Source of the DNA: Apoda limacodes
Taxonomy: Eukaryota; Arthropoda; Insecta; Lepidoptera; Limacodidae
Reading direction: 5' to 3'
Assembly (NCBI GenBank): GCA_946406115.1
Contig: OX291555.1
Coordinates: 15,146,001 to 15,210,000 of the forward strand
DNA: 64,000 bases
Numbering within the stretch: position 1 is the first letter of the stretch; each line of letters opens with the position of its first letter. The translations under genes and the position numbers were made by a program. Shown piece after piece: positions 11,661 to 22,545 of the stretch. The notes beneath the pieces were generated by a model that searched no databases, had not been told where the DNA came from, and saw nothing but the letters and a program-made list of their open reading frames with translations.

Positions 11661-13062
11661 TGGCTGGTAAGGGAATGAACAAAAGACCTATTTTATATAA
11701 TTATGTTTTATTGTCAAAGTACAGTACTTTTATTGGTTTCCAAAACAGGATTCTGTTTGTTGGCGAGAATTAAAACCTTACCTTTCATTGAAATAAAATC
11801 AAAATTTTATTTAACAAACATCATTAAATAAACAAAAGATAGATTCTTCTTAAAATTCCTGACTACAAAATTGCCAGTAACATCAAATTAGTTGCAAGCT
11901 AAGATAGATAACGAATAAATCAATGCAGTATACCGTTTTAGATAAAAACAAACTTTTTGATAGCCAAATTGTCCACCGATTCGAATACAATCGATAATTA
12001 TATCTATACAACTTGTCTACAGCAATAAAGGAAAGATAAATAAAGATACACATACACACACCCTCTCGAAATTGAGGCAATTAGAGTAATGTACAAATGT
12101 AGCGTATACAAACTTATTCTTGCTGTTCGCAGAAAAGAAACTTACAAATGCGAGTAGATTTAGCGCACAATTCTAGTGAATGTATAAGTTTGTTGCATAA
12201 TCACCCCCCTATGAGATTCACAATTTTGCCATAGGGGTAAATTAGAAATGTATTTATATCCAAGTGATTTTATATTTCGAATTTCGATACTTAATATATT
12301 GTATATATACGAATGTGGTATTCGGTAATAAACTGTTATTGTATTATAAACTTTAACTAAAATTATTTCGAACAAATCCGGGTAGCAAGTTTTTCAGCGA
12401 GCTTATTGGGAACAGTCTGAAATAAACCTGACTACAGACAAAAAAAGTATGTTCAGGGGTCTCGAAAGGTTAAGACCTACTTAAATACATTTTTTTTTTC
12501 GGTTTTGACAGTCTAGCGCTCTCGCAACTGTTTCCAATAATTTAGATATCTGCTATAATTCTCATATCGGATACTACAACTCTAAGGTAATGTAAGTAAG
12601 GCTCGCATTTACCCTGTTTTTTTTTTGTTTTTTAGACCAACATAACCATGCTTGTTTGTTTCTAAAACCTACTACTCAATTTAGTGTACCCGCATGATTT
12701 AACGATAAACACAGTTTAACATTCTAAATTAGTATGAATGGCTTAGGCGGCAAGTATTCTTGTCTATTAAAACATCCTCTATCCCTTTCCCTCTCATATA
12801 GCTAAACAAAGACAAAGAGACGTAGTTAGTCGTGGGAAAAAATTTCATCTCTTAGTATGTCTTATTGGCTGCTTTGTTTATATTATTGTCTGTCGCCTTT
12901 TTAGTTTGAATTAGGTGTTAATTTTATATATCCGGAGGTAGAGACTAAAGAAGCGTTGATAAGATTGTTATGGGGAATAAAACAACTAGTCACACTTAAA
13001 TGCAGGCACGGAAGGTTCCGTACTTAATATCTACGACTTTTAAGTTTTTTATTACTAAACAA
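11661..13062. other. AT-rich noncoding stretch
   Basis: No gene, RNA or recognised repeat. Minus-strand frames of 65 and 71 codons at 11.9-12.4 kb are low-complexity and lack splice or start context. Confidence 0.4.
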
Positions 13063-13195
13063 GGTTTTCTCCAAGGTCTACAGTATGTGGTTCTTTAAGA
13101 AGAAGAAAGAAGTTATTAGATTTTTGAGGGGTCGGCAACACGCAAGTGAGACCAGTGGTGTTGCAAGTATCCATAGGCTTACCATAAGAAAAAAA
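13063..13195 (+). mobile_element. CR1/Zenon-like LINE 3' fragment, short
   Basis: Matches only the last coding block and 3' end of the family: AAGGTTTTCTCCAAGG, then TTTAAGAAG...AAGTTATTAGATTT (FFKKEVIRF), GGGGTCGGCAACACGC and a truncated TCCATAGGCTTACCAT tail running into A-rich DNA. Confidence 0.7.
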
Positions 13196-13352
13196 TAACA
13201 TAAACATTGCTTAATTTAACATAATTATTTAAAGCAGGCTGTATTATTTAATTTTTTTTAACTTTCAAACTATATTGAATATTAATACTTTAGTCTTCAG
13301 TCACGTGACATACAGACAGACACTGAATAAGGGGTTTCTTTTTAAAACATTT

Positions 13353-13925
13353 GGGCTACGTTCACACGGCGACTATTCGATACGATATTTTATCGTATAC
13401 GGTTTTACCGTATACGAGACGGCCTTTCACGCGGTGTGAGGTCCATTCGGTTTTTTCACGTATGCGGACTTCACGTTTACGTAGCTGCCGTTCACACAGC
13501 ATCTATTCGATACGCTTTGCCAGCCGCCACACCACCAATCGTTGAGAGCACTACATTTTTTTTATATCCTCGATCCTCGATAGCCGTGATAAATAACTCG
13601 ATCGTAATCCACTTCGCCAAAGACATCACAATCACACACGGGCTGCTGCCTGTCCCTGCGAGAAACCAGTTTGTCCGTGTGAACGAATCAACATAAACAT
13701 AAGCGCCACTGAGCATCGCAATCGATAATATCGTTTCGAGAATCTTGCATTCCCAGTGGCAAAACACTACGGTATACGGGAAAAAATATGTCTCAAATAC
13801 GAGATTTTCTCGCATAAATACCGTGTGATTTTCAGAGTTGCCATACAAATTTTGTTGTCACTACGTTATCCGATAAAATCTCGTATACGGTATACGAGAA
13901 AAAATGCGCCGTGTGAACGTAGCCT
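13353..13925. mobile_element. 573-bp inverted-repeat DNA element (MITE-like)
   Basis: The left end GGCTACGTTCACACGGCG is matched in inverse at the right end (CGCCGTGTGAACGTAGCC). Subterminal segments also mirror each other (CGTATACGGTTTTACCGTATACGAG on the left, CTCGTATACGGTATACGAG on the right). The flanks are TTT and TAG or TTG and TTA depending on where the border is set, so the target duplication is unresolved; a Harbinger-like or similar class is possible. Overlapping frames on both strands (up to 118 codons) show no transposase and run through the inverted repeats, so I treat them as chance. Confidence 0.7.
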
Positions 13926-15491
13926 TAGGTATGGTAATTAGCAATATACCTATGACTAGCCTGCCTGCCTGCAACTTTGCCTGTGCGGGTGGTTAAATGA
14001 CTAAATTAAAAAAAAAATGCTACTACTTCAGTGTAAGTAGGTATGCACGACTCAACCAGGAATACCACAAGATATTATAATTTCTTCTTGGTACAAAGTG
14101 TATTTTAAAAATGTATAGGTACTGTGGGGGTTCGTCGGCCGGGAATTAGCTTCGGCCGCTCGCTTAGCTTAATGTGGAGGTTTATAAATCAAATTCTTTA
14201 ATAACTTTGCAAGCCATGTAAAGACGGGAGACGAGCTCACTTTATTTGTTAACAAATACAACATAAAATATTATTCTACGTTACAATTTATATATTAAAA
14301 AAAATACACAAAGATGTTGGCTCTTTGCCATGACCTTGCGGACCCTTTAAATATTTTATAAAAGCTTTTGAATGACATTCTAATTCTAAACTACATCGAA
14401 TCTTAAAAGGACAAACATAGACATAGTCCATTACTCTTATCTATCTGAATTCTATGCACTGATAATAGGATTCTGTGGCAAACTTCGATACACACCACAG
14501 TACCTACCTACCTACTTGCCTATATGTTTTGTATTGTTTTAAATATAGATGTCAGATCAAGTAGGTATATCTTTTACTTTTAGTACTTTACAGACATAAT
14601 TTTATAATTATAGTTATAATTTTATTATAGGTATGCAAAAATTTTAGAGGATGCAATCCTTAAACAGTGAGTATTGATATAGCTTTGAGCCAGTAAACAT
14701 AACAGTCAGATTCCGAGAAATCAGCGAGACAGCAAGATAAATAAACGATATCTTATTATATAAACTTTGTATGGCTGCTGCATTCATCGGAAACAGCAAC
14801 CTAAAGATAAATAATAAACCAGAAGATCGATACACTTTCACTGAATAAATTACTATCATTACTGATCCATAATTAATAATAAATTAACAACAGAAGTACC
14901 ATACCAAGTGGCCCCAAATTTCATTCCATCGTTGTACCACTGTTTTGTAGGTAGATACATTTCTTCATCCTAAAACGTGGTTGGAGAAGGCCAATACTAA
15001 TAATTAAAAAAAAATACAGAACGAAACATATTTTCTATACCTATTTACGACGGCATTTCAATTCATCGGCATAAAAATCGGCATAGATGTATCAATTCGA
15101 TATTATATATATTTTTTTTTAAATTTTGTTCGGTAACTTACCGCACGAGCAACTTCTTTGGAATTTTTTTTTTAATTGCGTCAAACTCTTTTCAGATCAC
15201 TTAGATTGAGTAAAGACGTGGCGCATCGATTATATGGTCACGAGAGCAATTTGGTCCATTGTTCTTGAGATATCGAGGGGCAAAAAGCTAACATACATAC
15301 TCACACCCACAATACACACAGATATCAATCTAAAAAATCGATTCAAAACTATTCTCCAGATCTCAAAAGTGAAAAAAAACCGCAAATAAGCGATTTCGAT
15401 TTAAGACCTATTGTAATAACTTCCTCAAGAGAAGTTAATAAAATAAGCATAGTATAAGTAATTAGCCAACTCTATGGCAAATTCCGACGTC
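13926..15491. other. AT-rich noncoding stretch
   Basis: No gene recognised. A small GC-rich patch (GTCGGCCGGGAATTAGCTTCGG) lies near 14133-14165. The rest is AT-rich. Confidence 0.4.
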
Positions 15492-15617
15492 CAGTTTTAC
15501 AAACTTTTCTGACATGGCATATGGTAATATCGTGTAAGGTCACGCCATTTTAATATTTTAATATGGTGACTGTAGTTTAGATTTTTGACTACTGGGGCAG
15601 AAAAGTTAGTTGCACTG
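15492..15617. mobile_element. Tc1/mariner-like MITE, copy 1
   Basis: Begins CAGTTTTACAAACTTTTCTG and ends CAGAAAAGTTAGTTGCACTG followed by TA. These ends are an inverted pair shared with 22.15 kb and 50.55 kb, and the centre CGCCATTTTAATA...ATGGTGAC is shared with the 22.15-kb copy. A CAGT terminus abutting TA is usual for Tc1/mariner elements; the left TA is lost here. Confidence 0.55.
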
Positions 15618-15979
15618 TACGTTACATACATACAAACATAGTACCCACCTACATCTATGTATAAAAATTAAAAAAACTTTAAGCCTGAAACCATACAGAT
15701 AATATAAAATCAGTTACTGCGAAAAGCCTTTAAAATAAAAACAACAGAAAAAAAAAAAATATTGAACTAGTAACAAAATTAAAAACAGTGTTAATCTTTA
15801 TTTTGCTTAAATCTGGCTCTACCACTTAACTGCAATTGAGAAGGAAATAGATTACAAAAACTGCTAAACCACACAACGATAATTCATAAATCGAGCCTTA
15901 GACAATGAACATAATCAGTACGACTATTATAATTATATTATTAGATTTGTTTGTTATTTCTTGGCATCGTAACGGAGTA

Positions 15980-16195
15980 ATCAATTGGAGCTGATTTTTG
16001 GTACAGAGATTGTTGAATCGATGGAAAAGGGCATACTAGATACTTTAATACCGAAGAAATCTAATTGATTACAGGACTTTATTAGTAAATAACAGCTACA
16101 GCTTGCTTTAGCAAATTTTCTTTATATAATAAAGGCCATGGAAATCACATGCCGATGACCGAAGTTAGGGCGGGAAGAACCGCGGGCAAAGCTAG
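15980..16195 (+). mobile_element. Helitron-like element, 3' part
   Basis: Contains the family's internal GGTACAGAGATTGTTGAA segment and its 3' end: CCGATGACCGAAGTTAGGGC, then CCGCGGGCAAAGCTAG followed by T. The 5' TCCTACTAAT end is missing. Confidence 0.55.
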
Positions 16196-16740
16196 TATTT
16201 AACACATGGTATTCGAAAAACTATAATAATAACATTACATTTAAAAAATTTTTTACCCATCATTCTTCGATAGCTCCTAAACTAAACATAATTTACCCAA
16301 AACCACGCTTTTGACACACGAAAATTCACATTGTAAAAGAACCACTTTCTGTTCGCTTAACTATTTTTCATTCAATTGTCAACTTTGTTGTATTGTTATT
16401 AAGTTTATTTTATCTATAAACGTGAATGTTTTCAATTATGCTTTCGTCAGTCACGTAGACTCGTGAACTTCTTACCATTTCCGTTAACCCACTTTTAATA
16501 AAAAGACGTTTCAACGAACCGTTCAATTTGGTTAAGTTTTTTTAATCAATTACTTAAAACTAACACGTGGTTAACGTTAATGTGAAAGTTGGTTAACTGA
16601 CTATTAAGCTTACAGGTGTAATAAATTGAGTAGTAGCTTTTAGGAAAGTAAACAAAAAGCTTTGTTGCTATTGAGCTTAATTAGCGTTTTCATTTGAATT
16701 TGTACTATAAGCTAATCTCGTGTCTTTATTGAATTTTTTT

Positions 16741-17146
16741 ACCGACTCCAAAAAGGAGGAGGTTCTCAATTCGGATGTTTATATTTTTTGTTATGTGTGT
16801 TTGGGAATAACTCCGTCATATATAAACGGTTTTGCAAAATTCTTTTTTGTTCGAAAGGGGTTTATTCCGAAATAAAATAAATATTCCGATCTGATGATGA
16901 GTTTCAGAGACAGACAATCGAACTCCTCAAAAAATTACAGCAAATCAACCGCGATTGCTTGTATCGCATAAAACTGCATTGTTTACGCAATCGCACAACA
17001 TAACATCACGCCTGTACACTAGGAAGCATTTCGTTACTTCTAAGTAAGAAATCAAAACTTTTTATTGGCTTTAAGTTGTAATTCAGAGCATATTTTTGGA
17101 AATAAGTAATTATTTTTAACTGTTCAGTGCATTTTTTGAAGCCGGT
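16741..17146. mobile_element. Inverted-repeat element of the ACCGACTTCAAA family
   Basis: The left end ACCGACTCCAAAAAGGAGG is mirrored by TTTTTTGAAGCCGGT at the right. The inner right side shares GGAAATAAGTAATTATTTTT with the foldback copy at 46.4-46.6 kb. No transposase. Ends and spacing suggest a nonautonomous DNA transposon about 400 bp long. Confidence 0.5.
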
Positions 17147-17689
17147 TTGTTTTTTTTTGATAAAATGTTTTTTTTTTAATTGTATATGATTTAAACATAG
17201 GACATTGACAAATAACACGATTATATTATGTATGAATTGATTGTGTAATTTTTTAAATGTTTTAGTTTTAAATAAGTTGGAACAGAACAAAATTTAATTT
17301 TGTAATAATAATAGTTTAAACTTGTGGTTTTACTTTCATTAATAAACATATAATGCAATGTTGTTTGCATTAAATCATTTCCAAACCATTTTGTGTGCCA
17401 CGGTCCGTCCGTTTCGACAGTCACGCGCAGTACGATTCGATACGCATTCTTCGTACGTGATTCAGCGACGAATTTTGACAAAAAACAACTTACCCCACTT
17501 TTCGCCGGGCGGCCCCTCGAAAGTTACTTTGTATAATAATTCAGGGTTGCCAGTAATGCACTTTTATTGTCCACGATTTGCAAAAGTATTGTAAATAGAG
17601 GTGGGCCGAAGTTTCTACTCAACATTTTTAGGGGACTACTGGTATTAAAATGAGGAAAGATACACTGTCTTTTTTTTTTTATATACCCT

Positions 17690-18084
17690 ATTACTAATAC
17701 TTTGCTGTCCGTCCGTCCGCCCGTCTGTCACTAGGCTGTATCTCATGAACCGTGATATTTAGACAGTTGAAATTTTCACACAAGATGTATTTTTGTTGCC
17801 GCTATAACAACAAATACTAAAAATCAGAATGAAATAAATATTTCCCCTGGGCTCCCATACAACAAACGTGATTTTTTGCTCAATATTGATAACAGCAACA
17901 GGTAGACGTTTAAAATATTCACAGAATATCTAGTTATATGGTCACTTTAGAAATAAATAATTAAATTTAAATAAAACAAATATTTAAGAGGGCTCCCATA
18001 AATCAAACGTGATTTTTTTTTGCCGTTTTTATAGATAATGATACGGAACCCTTCGTGCGCGAGTCCGACTCGCACTTGGCCGAT
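17690..18084. mobile_element. GGAACCCT-family repeat, copy 2
   Basis: Contains the family's tandem TCCG/CCGTC (CTGTCCGTCCGTCCGCC) segment, the TTGAAATTTTCACACAAGATG segment and a twice-occurring GGCTCCCATA...AACGTGATTTTTT motif. It ends ATACGGAACCCTTCGTGCGC, then GAGTCCGACTCGCACTTGG. Confidence 0.55.
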
Positions 18085-18420
18085 TTTCTAAATTAAAATT
18101 TCCACTTTTAAACTTACAATCTATTTAATAAAAAAAATTTTAGATCATTGTGCTGATTGCTGACTGACTGACTCCTTGCCGCCCAACCGTAATTGCCAAA
18201 TTATATTGTAGGCATTAAAGTAGATTTCTCAATATTCAACTTCTATATGGGGGTGAAAGGTGGTCGCATATTTTGTAAAGAATATTTCATTGTTAAAACT
18301 TGCATTGGCGTTTTACAAAATCCAACTTCCGGAAAGTTATTAGGTATATTTGTATTCAGTTATTGTAATAAAAAAATTGTGTGACGCATCTACAATATTG
18401 GAAAGGGTTAAAAAAAATTC
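18085..18420. other. Possible old dispersed repeat with tandem TGAC
   Basis: Holds TGCTGACTGACTGACTCC followed by GCCGCCCAACCGTAATTG; the GACTGAC / CCGCCCAA pairing is seen again near 29085-29115 (CGACTGACTATT...CCGCCCAAACT). A 63-codon frame here has no recognisable features. Confidence 0.3.
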
Positions 18421-19497
18421 ATCTCTATTTTGGCAATAAAAGTATTTTGGCCCAAGTACTAAAATTGTAGAAAAAACAACTTGTAAAATGCTGATATATC
18501 AGATTTAAGGAGTATCCTTAAATATTAAGGAGTTATACAATATTCTTTAGAGCACCATACAAGTTTTCAACTACCTTTGTTAGTGACGTTACTAACATTA
18601 TGCATGCGCTCTTTGCATGTATTGCTCAGTTTAAAAAAGGTAGTAAGCCCATACCTTATGAGCAAATGCCAATATCTCAAAACTAATTTACATTTACTAA
18701 TATTTCTAATTTACTTTGACCTTACATAATTATGTATAAAACTTCAATTATGCTATTATAGAAATGTCACTACACTGCAATGTCAAAGAGTTGTATTTAC
18801 AGTGAAAATATATAGTGTGTTGAAATATTGCAATTATATCCTTAAATTGTGTGCTATCAAAATGCTTTTATTTTAAAACTGTCATATCTCTACCCCTGTT
18901 GTTCGGAAATTATCTCAGGTGCCAACACTAACTCGTTTAGACTGACATTTCATTTCAGATCCCTCTAAGTCAAAAATCTTGGTAATTGCCCATATTGTTA
19001 TAGTTTCACCATATTTCCGAGATTTTCTTGTGCCATGCTAGTTCGATGTGTAACAAGAATAGCTATAGATAGTTGCCCTCTGCTGAGTTTTTTTATCTGT
19101 ACACAATTTAAATTCTTTAAACGCTTGTTCTAAACAAAATCCTATTTATAACATCTATTTTTTTTTTGTTTTACACTTTAAGTACTTCCTACCCCAAAAC
19201 TCATTACGTTCGATATTTTTTTATCGATTCATCTTAAACCCTTTTCGTGTCGTCAACTTAGCTACTCGCCGTCAGATTTGACAGCTCGTTGATGGAATTT
19301 CAACAAAAAAAAAAACAATTTTACCGCACTTTGTACGTACATACGGCAGGCTAAAATAAATTATAATTATTGAGTGTAAATGACATATTGTATCGGCAGC
19401 AGTTTAAATAGTTTTAAGTGATTGATTTTGTTGTCTAAGTGATAAGTGATAGCGAAAAGGAAAGGGGTAAGTAAAAAATGTTAAATAGTATAAAAAA
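18421..19497. other. Noncoding stretch with possible 5' exon
   Basis: Nothing is recognised up to about 19230. At 19235-19290 there is a CTCGCCGTCAGATTTGACAG segment, and the stretch GTGATAGCGAAAAGGAAAGG ends at a consensus plus-strand donor (GGGTAAGT, 19463-19470). An untranslated first exon is possible but unproven (see findings). Confidence 0.3.
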
Positions 19498-19900
19498 ATT
19501 ATACTTACCTTTTAGGATTCCGTTGTCAACAAGAAACACTTATAGTTTCACTATGTCCTTCCGTCCGGCTGTTTTCAGGACTAGAAAGCTGTAATTTAGC
19601 ATGTGCATATCAATTAGGCCGACAAAGTGGCACAATAAAATCTTAAAGAAAAATGAAGGTAGTAAATACTTGTACTTAGGGACCACGTAAAATTATAGAT
19701 ATCAAAATCATAATATCCTTAATAATAATTATTATTTAATTAATAATAATATATTTATGTTTGAATAATACTCTGGAGTCGGCGGCGCTTGGCAGTTCAA
19801 ATCGGTTTACTCGTTTTTCAAATATCCGCAATAGTTCTTATTCTACGGAACCCTAAATTAAACGTATACAACACGCTGTTGCCAAATGGTCGGTTTTTAC
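19498..19900. mobile_element. GGAACCCT-family repeat, diverged copy
   Basis: Begins with TTTTAGGATTCCGTTGTC and TCCTTCCGTCCGGCTGTTTTC. It ends TACGGAACCCTAAATTAAAC with the CTCTGGAGTCGGCGGCGCTTG segment before it. Too diverged to pair both ends confidently. Confidence 0.45.
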
Positions 19901-20195
19901 TATATTTAAGTAGGTAGGTAGGTATGTGAGGTAAATTTTCGTGACATGAGACCTTCAGGAAAATAAATATTTTGTAAATGTGTTGCTTTGCTTTATTTTT
20001 ACCATGATCTCACGTCAATTCTTGAACTAAAAAAATAAATAAAAATTAAATATATTACTTGCAACTGGCACGAGTTCTTTTTCTCAATCAGATCAATAAT
20101 TTAAATAAATAAGTTAAACATATGACTCCTGGTTTTTTCTAAGGTAATTAAAATAAGAGTTTAACTAACAAAAAGTTGACCAAAAATAAACAGTA

Positions 20196-20440
20196 CCTGA
20201 AGGACCGAGCTGTCAGGAAGAGTCATACTTTTCAGTTTATCACTGCCTGAAACACGGATAAAACGACGTTTTCTAAAAATGAAACCTAGCTAGATCGATT
20301 TATCGTCCCCGAAACCCGCTGAATACTAAATTTCATGAAAATTGTTGGAGCCGTTTCCTAGATTCAGATTATATATCTATATATATATACATCTATACAA
20401 GAATTGCTCGTTTAAAGGTATAAGATTTATAGATATATAT
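20196..20440 (-). repeat. Dispersed repeat family X, copy 2
   Basis: Reverse complement of the 8.5-kb and 53-kb copies: ACCTGAAGGACCGAGCTGTC, then AAACACGGATAAAACGACG and AATCGATTTATCG. After an AT-repeat it continues into AAGAATTGCTCGTTTAAA, which shows what lies on the far side of the AT-rich joint in this family. Confidence 0.65.
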
Positions 20441-21500
20441 ACCGCTATAGATTATTACCTCTAAATGCATTCTTACTAAAACGTAACAAACCAAATATTT
20501 TTTTATAAAACCAGTAATATAATATAATTATTAATGACACAGCAACCTTATTTTTTATAAATTTCATTCCAAATTTGAAAAACAATTACACTGTGTTTTA
20601 TTTATATGTTTTAAAACAGGCTTATGAGATCCAGCCAGTTAACAGAATCCTCATGGTAAAAAGATTTTTTTACTTGTCTCTTTTACCAAAAAATCAAGAA
20701 GTTGTAGTGGAGCGAGTAAGCGATTTATTAACTATCACTGCTCTGCGTTTATTATTTGTACCATACAAAAGGGTTAATTTAACTCCATCGATGACAGTGC
20801 GCTTCGTTAACCCGTCAATGCAAAGCAAAGTGACAATGATATGGGTACTTTTGACACTTTATTGTGTTTTTATTAGTTTTTAGGGTGTTTTATGACCGGA
20901 TGATGGTTTATTGTATTGTTATTGACGATTTCTGGCAGTTTCGCTTATCGCAGATCAATTAAATTTTAATGATGTATGTGAATAGAGACATAAAAATATT
21001 TTTTTGTTCAAGGCCGTAGTAAAACTGTAGTTGCTATTTATTGAATGAATGTGATTTTTCTATATGTTCTTTCAAATACTGTTTTTTGGGCTGGATTTAA
21101 ATGTTCAGTTTTTAATGAGATTAAGAGCATTCCCGGGATAGTAAATAGCCTAGAATAGCCTAATGACAAAAAAAAAAACTTGCAGAGTCGTCGTATGTTA
21201 AAGTCCAAAGTCCATTCAAAATTGTTTCAGTGATTTGAAAGAATATCCGAGAAAACAGATAAATAGAACAAATGTTTTTGATTTTTATAACGTTGAAATA
21301 TTAGTATTTGAGCTGAAGAAAAGTCTGTTATTTTGGCATAGCAGACAGACATTGAATTTTAATATTTTTATAAAGATTTATTTCTAAATCGGACAGAATA
21401 CATATAAGGCATCCGATTTTTCGTTTGAGCTGCAGAATCCCAAAAAATTAAAAAAAAGTAATTAAAATCTACATTATGTGTCAAAGATGACTATTCATTT
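20441..21500. other. Unassigned stretch with a 102-codon frame
   Basis: A plus frame at 20575-20883 begins in a T-rich region and encodes no domain I recognise. Inside it, an acceptor-like TTTTAAAACAG precedes GCTTATGAGATCCAGCCAG, so a small exon cannot be excluded. The remainder is AT-rich. Confidence 0.3.
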
Positions 21501-21745
21501 AGGCGGCTCTGTGGCTCACAGAATAATGACCTGCCTGCTAAACTGAGAAGCGTGGGTTCGATTTTCATTCACTCAAACATTTATGTGATGAATATTTGTG
21601 TTTGTCCAAAGTCAGTGTGTTTTTATGTATAAAATCTTTATCAGGTATATTTCTACAAAAGATTACATTTTATTTGTATCAGTACAAGCTTTGCTAAATT
21701 TGGGCCCGTATAACGCTGTGTATAATGTCCAAAAATATATTTATT
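21501..21745 (+). mobile_element. tRNA-derived SINE, same family as 4.8 kb
   Basis: Head GGCGGCTCTGTGGCTCAC with B-box-like GGGTTCGATTTTC, then ACATTTATGTGATGAATATT and the family end ACAAGCTTTGCTAAATTTGG...AACGCTGTGTATAATGTCC. Point differences in both promoter boxes suggest an old copy. Confidence 0.7.
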
Positions 21746-22097
21746 GATGGACAAGCATTGCCTTACATCTTTGTCAACTGTCTACATGTTAGATACTTTC
21801 TAACATAAACCAAACAACAACTGTAATATCCCGAAATTATACCAGCAAAGTCACCGGACAATACTTCTCTTTTGATAAATTCGTCTGACCCTCACGACGA
21901 AATGATTCGCAATAACAAACAATTACTATTATACTCGCTAAATTGGCATGCGTAAAACTTTTTATATGGTACACTTGTATTGACAATGACCTTATATTGA
22001 GGCCAATGCCGAGCACCGCATCGTTTATTAATGACGACTGCACATTCGTTCAATTTCATCCAATTTGGTCTTCTTACGAACAAAAGTCGTAACAAAA

Positions 22098-22140
22098 TTT
22101 CAATTTGTAATTGAAATTTCAATTTCAATTACAAATTACA
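22098..22140. repeat. Short palindrome
   Basis: ATTTGTAATTGAAAT is followed within a few bases by its exact reverse complement ATTTCAATTACAAAT. It lies immediately before the MITE at 22149. Confidence 0.7.
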
Positions 22141-22148
22141 TATATCTA

Positions 22149-22273
22149 CAGTGCAGCAAACTTTTCTGACCCGGTGTATGGTCGCTAGTGTCCTGTCAAT
22201 TCACACCATTTTAATATGGCGACTCCATTTTCGATTTTTACCACCGGATCTGAGAAGTTTGTTGCATTGAATG
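22149..22273. mobile_element. Tc1/mariner-like MITE, copy 2
   Basis: The left border is TA followed by CAGTGCAGCAAACTTTTCTG; the right side is CTGAGAAGTTTGTTGCATTG with TA close by. Internal CATTTTAATATGGCGACTCC matches the 15.5-kb copy. About 125 bp and noncoding. Confidence 0.55.
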
Positions 22274-22445
22274 TAATCTAGCTTTGATTAAATAAAGAAA
22301 AGACTTAATTAGATAGGTAGTGTAAGAAATACCTACGTAATTTCTATGAAACAAACTTTTTTTATGAATGAATTTATAGATTCTACAAACAGACAATATA
22401 AAACCTCGAGTAGGATACTACTCAAGATAATTTTACAATTCACAA

Positions 22446-22545
22446 ACTATAACGTTTTGTAGTCTGCCGGGTTTGAACTTGGACCTACGAAATCACAGTC
22501 CAAAGTATTACCACGCTTGAACCACTATGATATAAACCAATTATA
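22446..22545 (-). mobile_element. tRNA-like SINE head or tRNA pseudogene
   Basis: Read on the minus strand, TAGTGGTTCAAGCGTGG (A-box-like) is followed by a B-box-like AGTTCAAACCCGGCAG at tRNA-like spacing. No complete cloverleaf with matching acceptor arms is visible. Confidence 0.45.

Noticed and set aside
13436..13848. Overlapping frames of 86 and 118 codons on both strands
   Set aside because: They cross the inverted repeats of the 573-bp element and contain no transposase or other domain.
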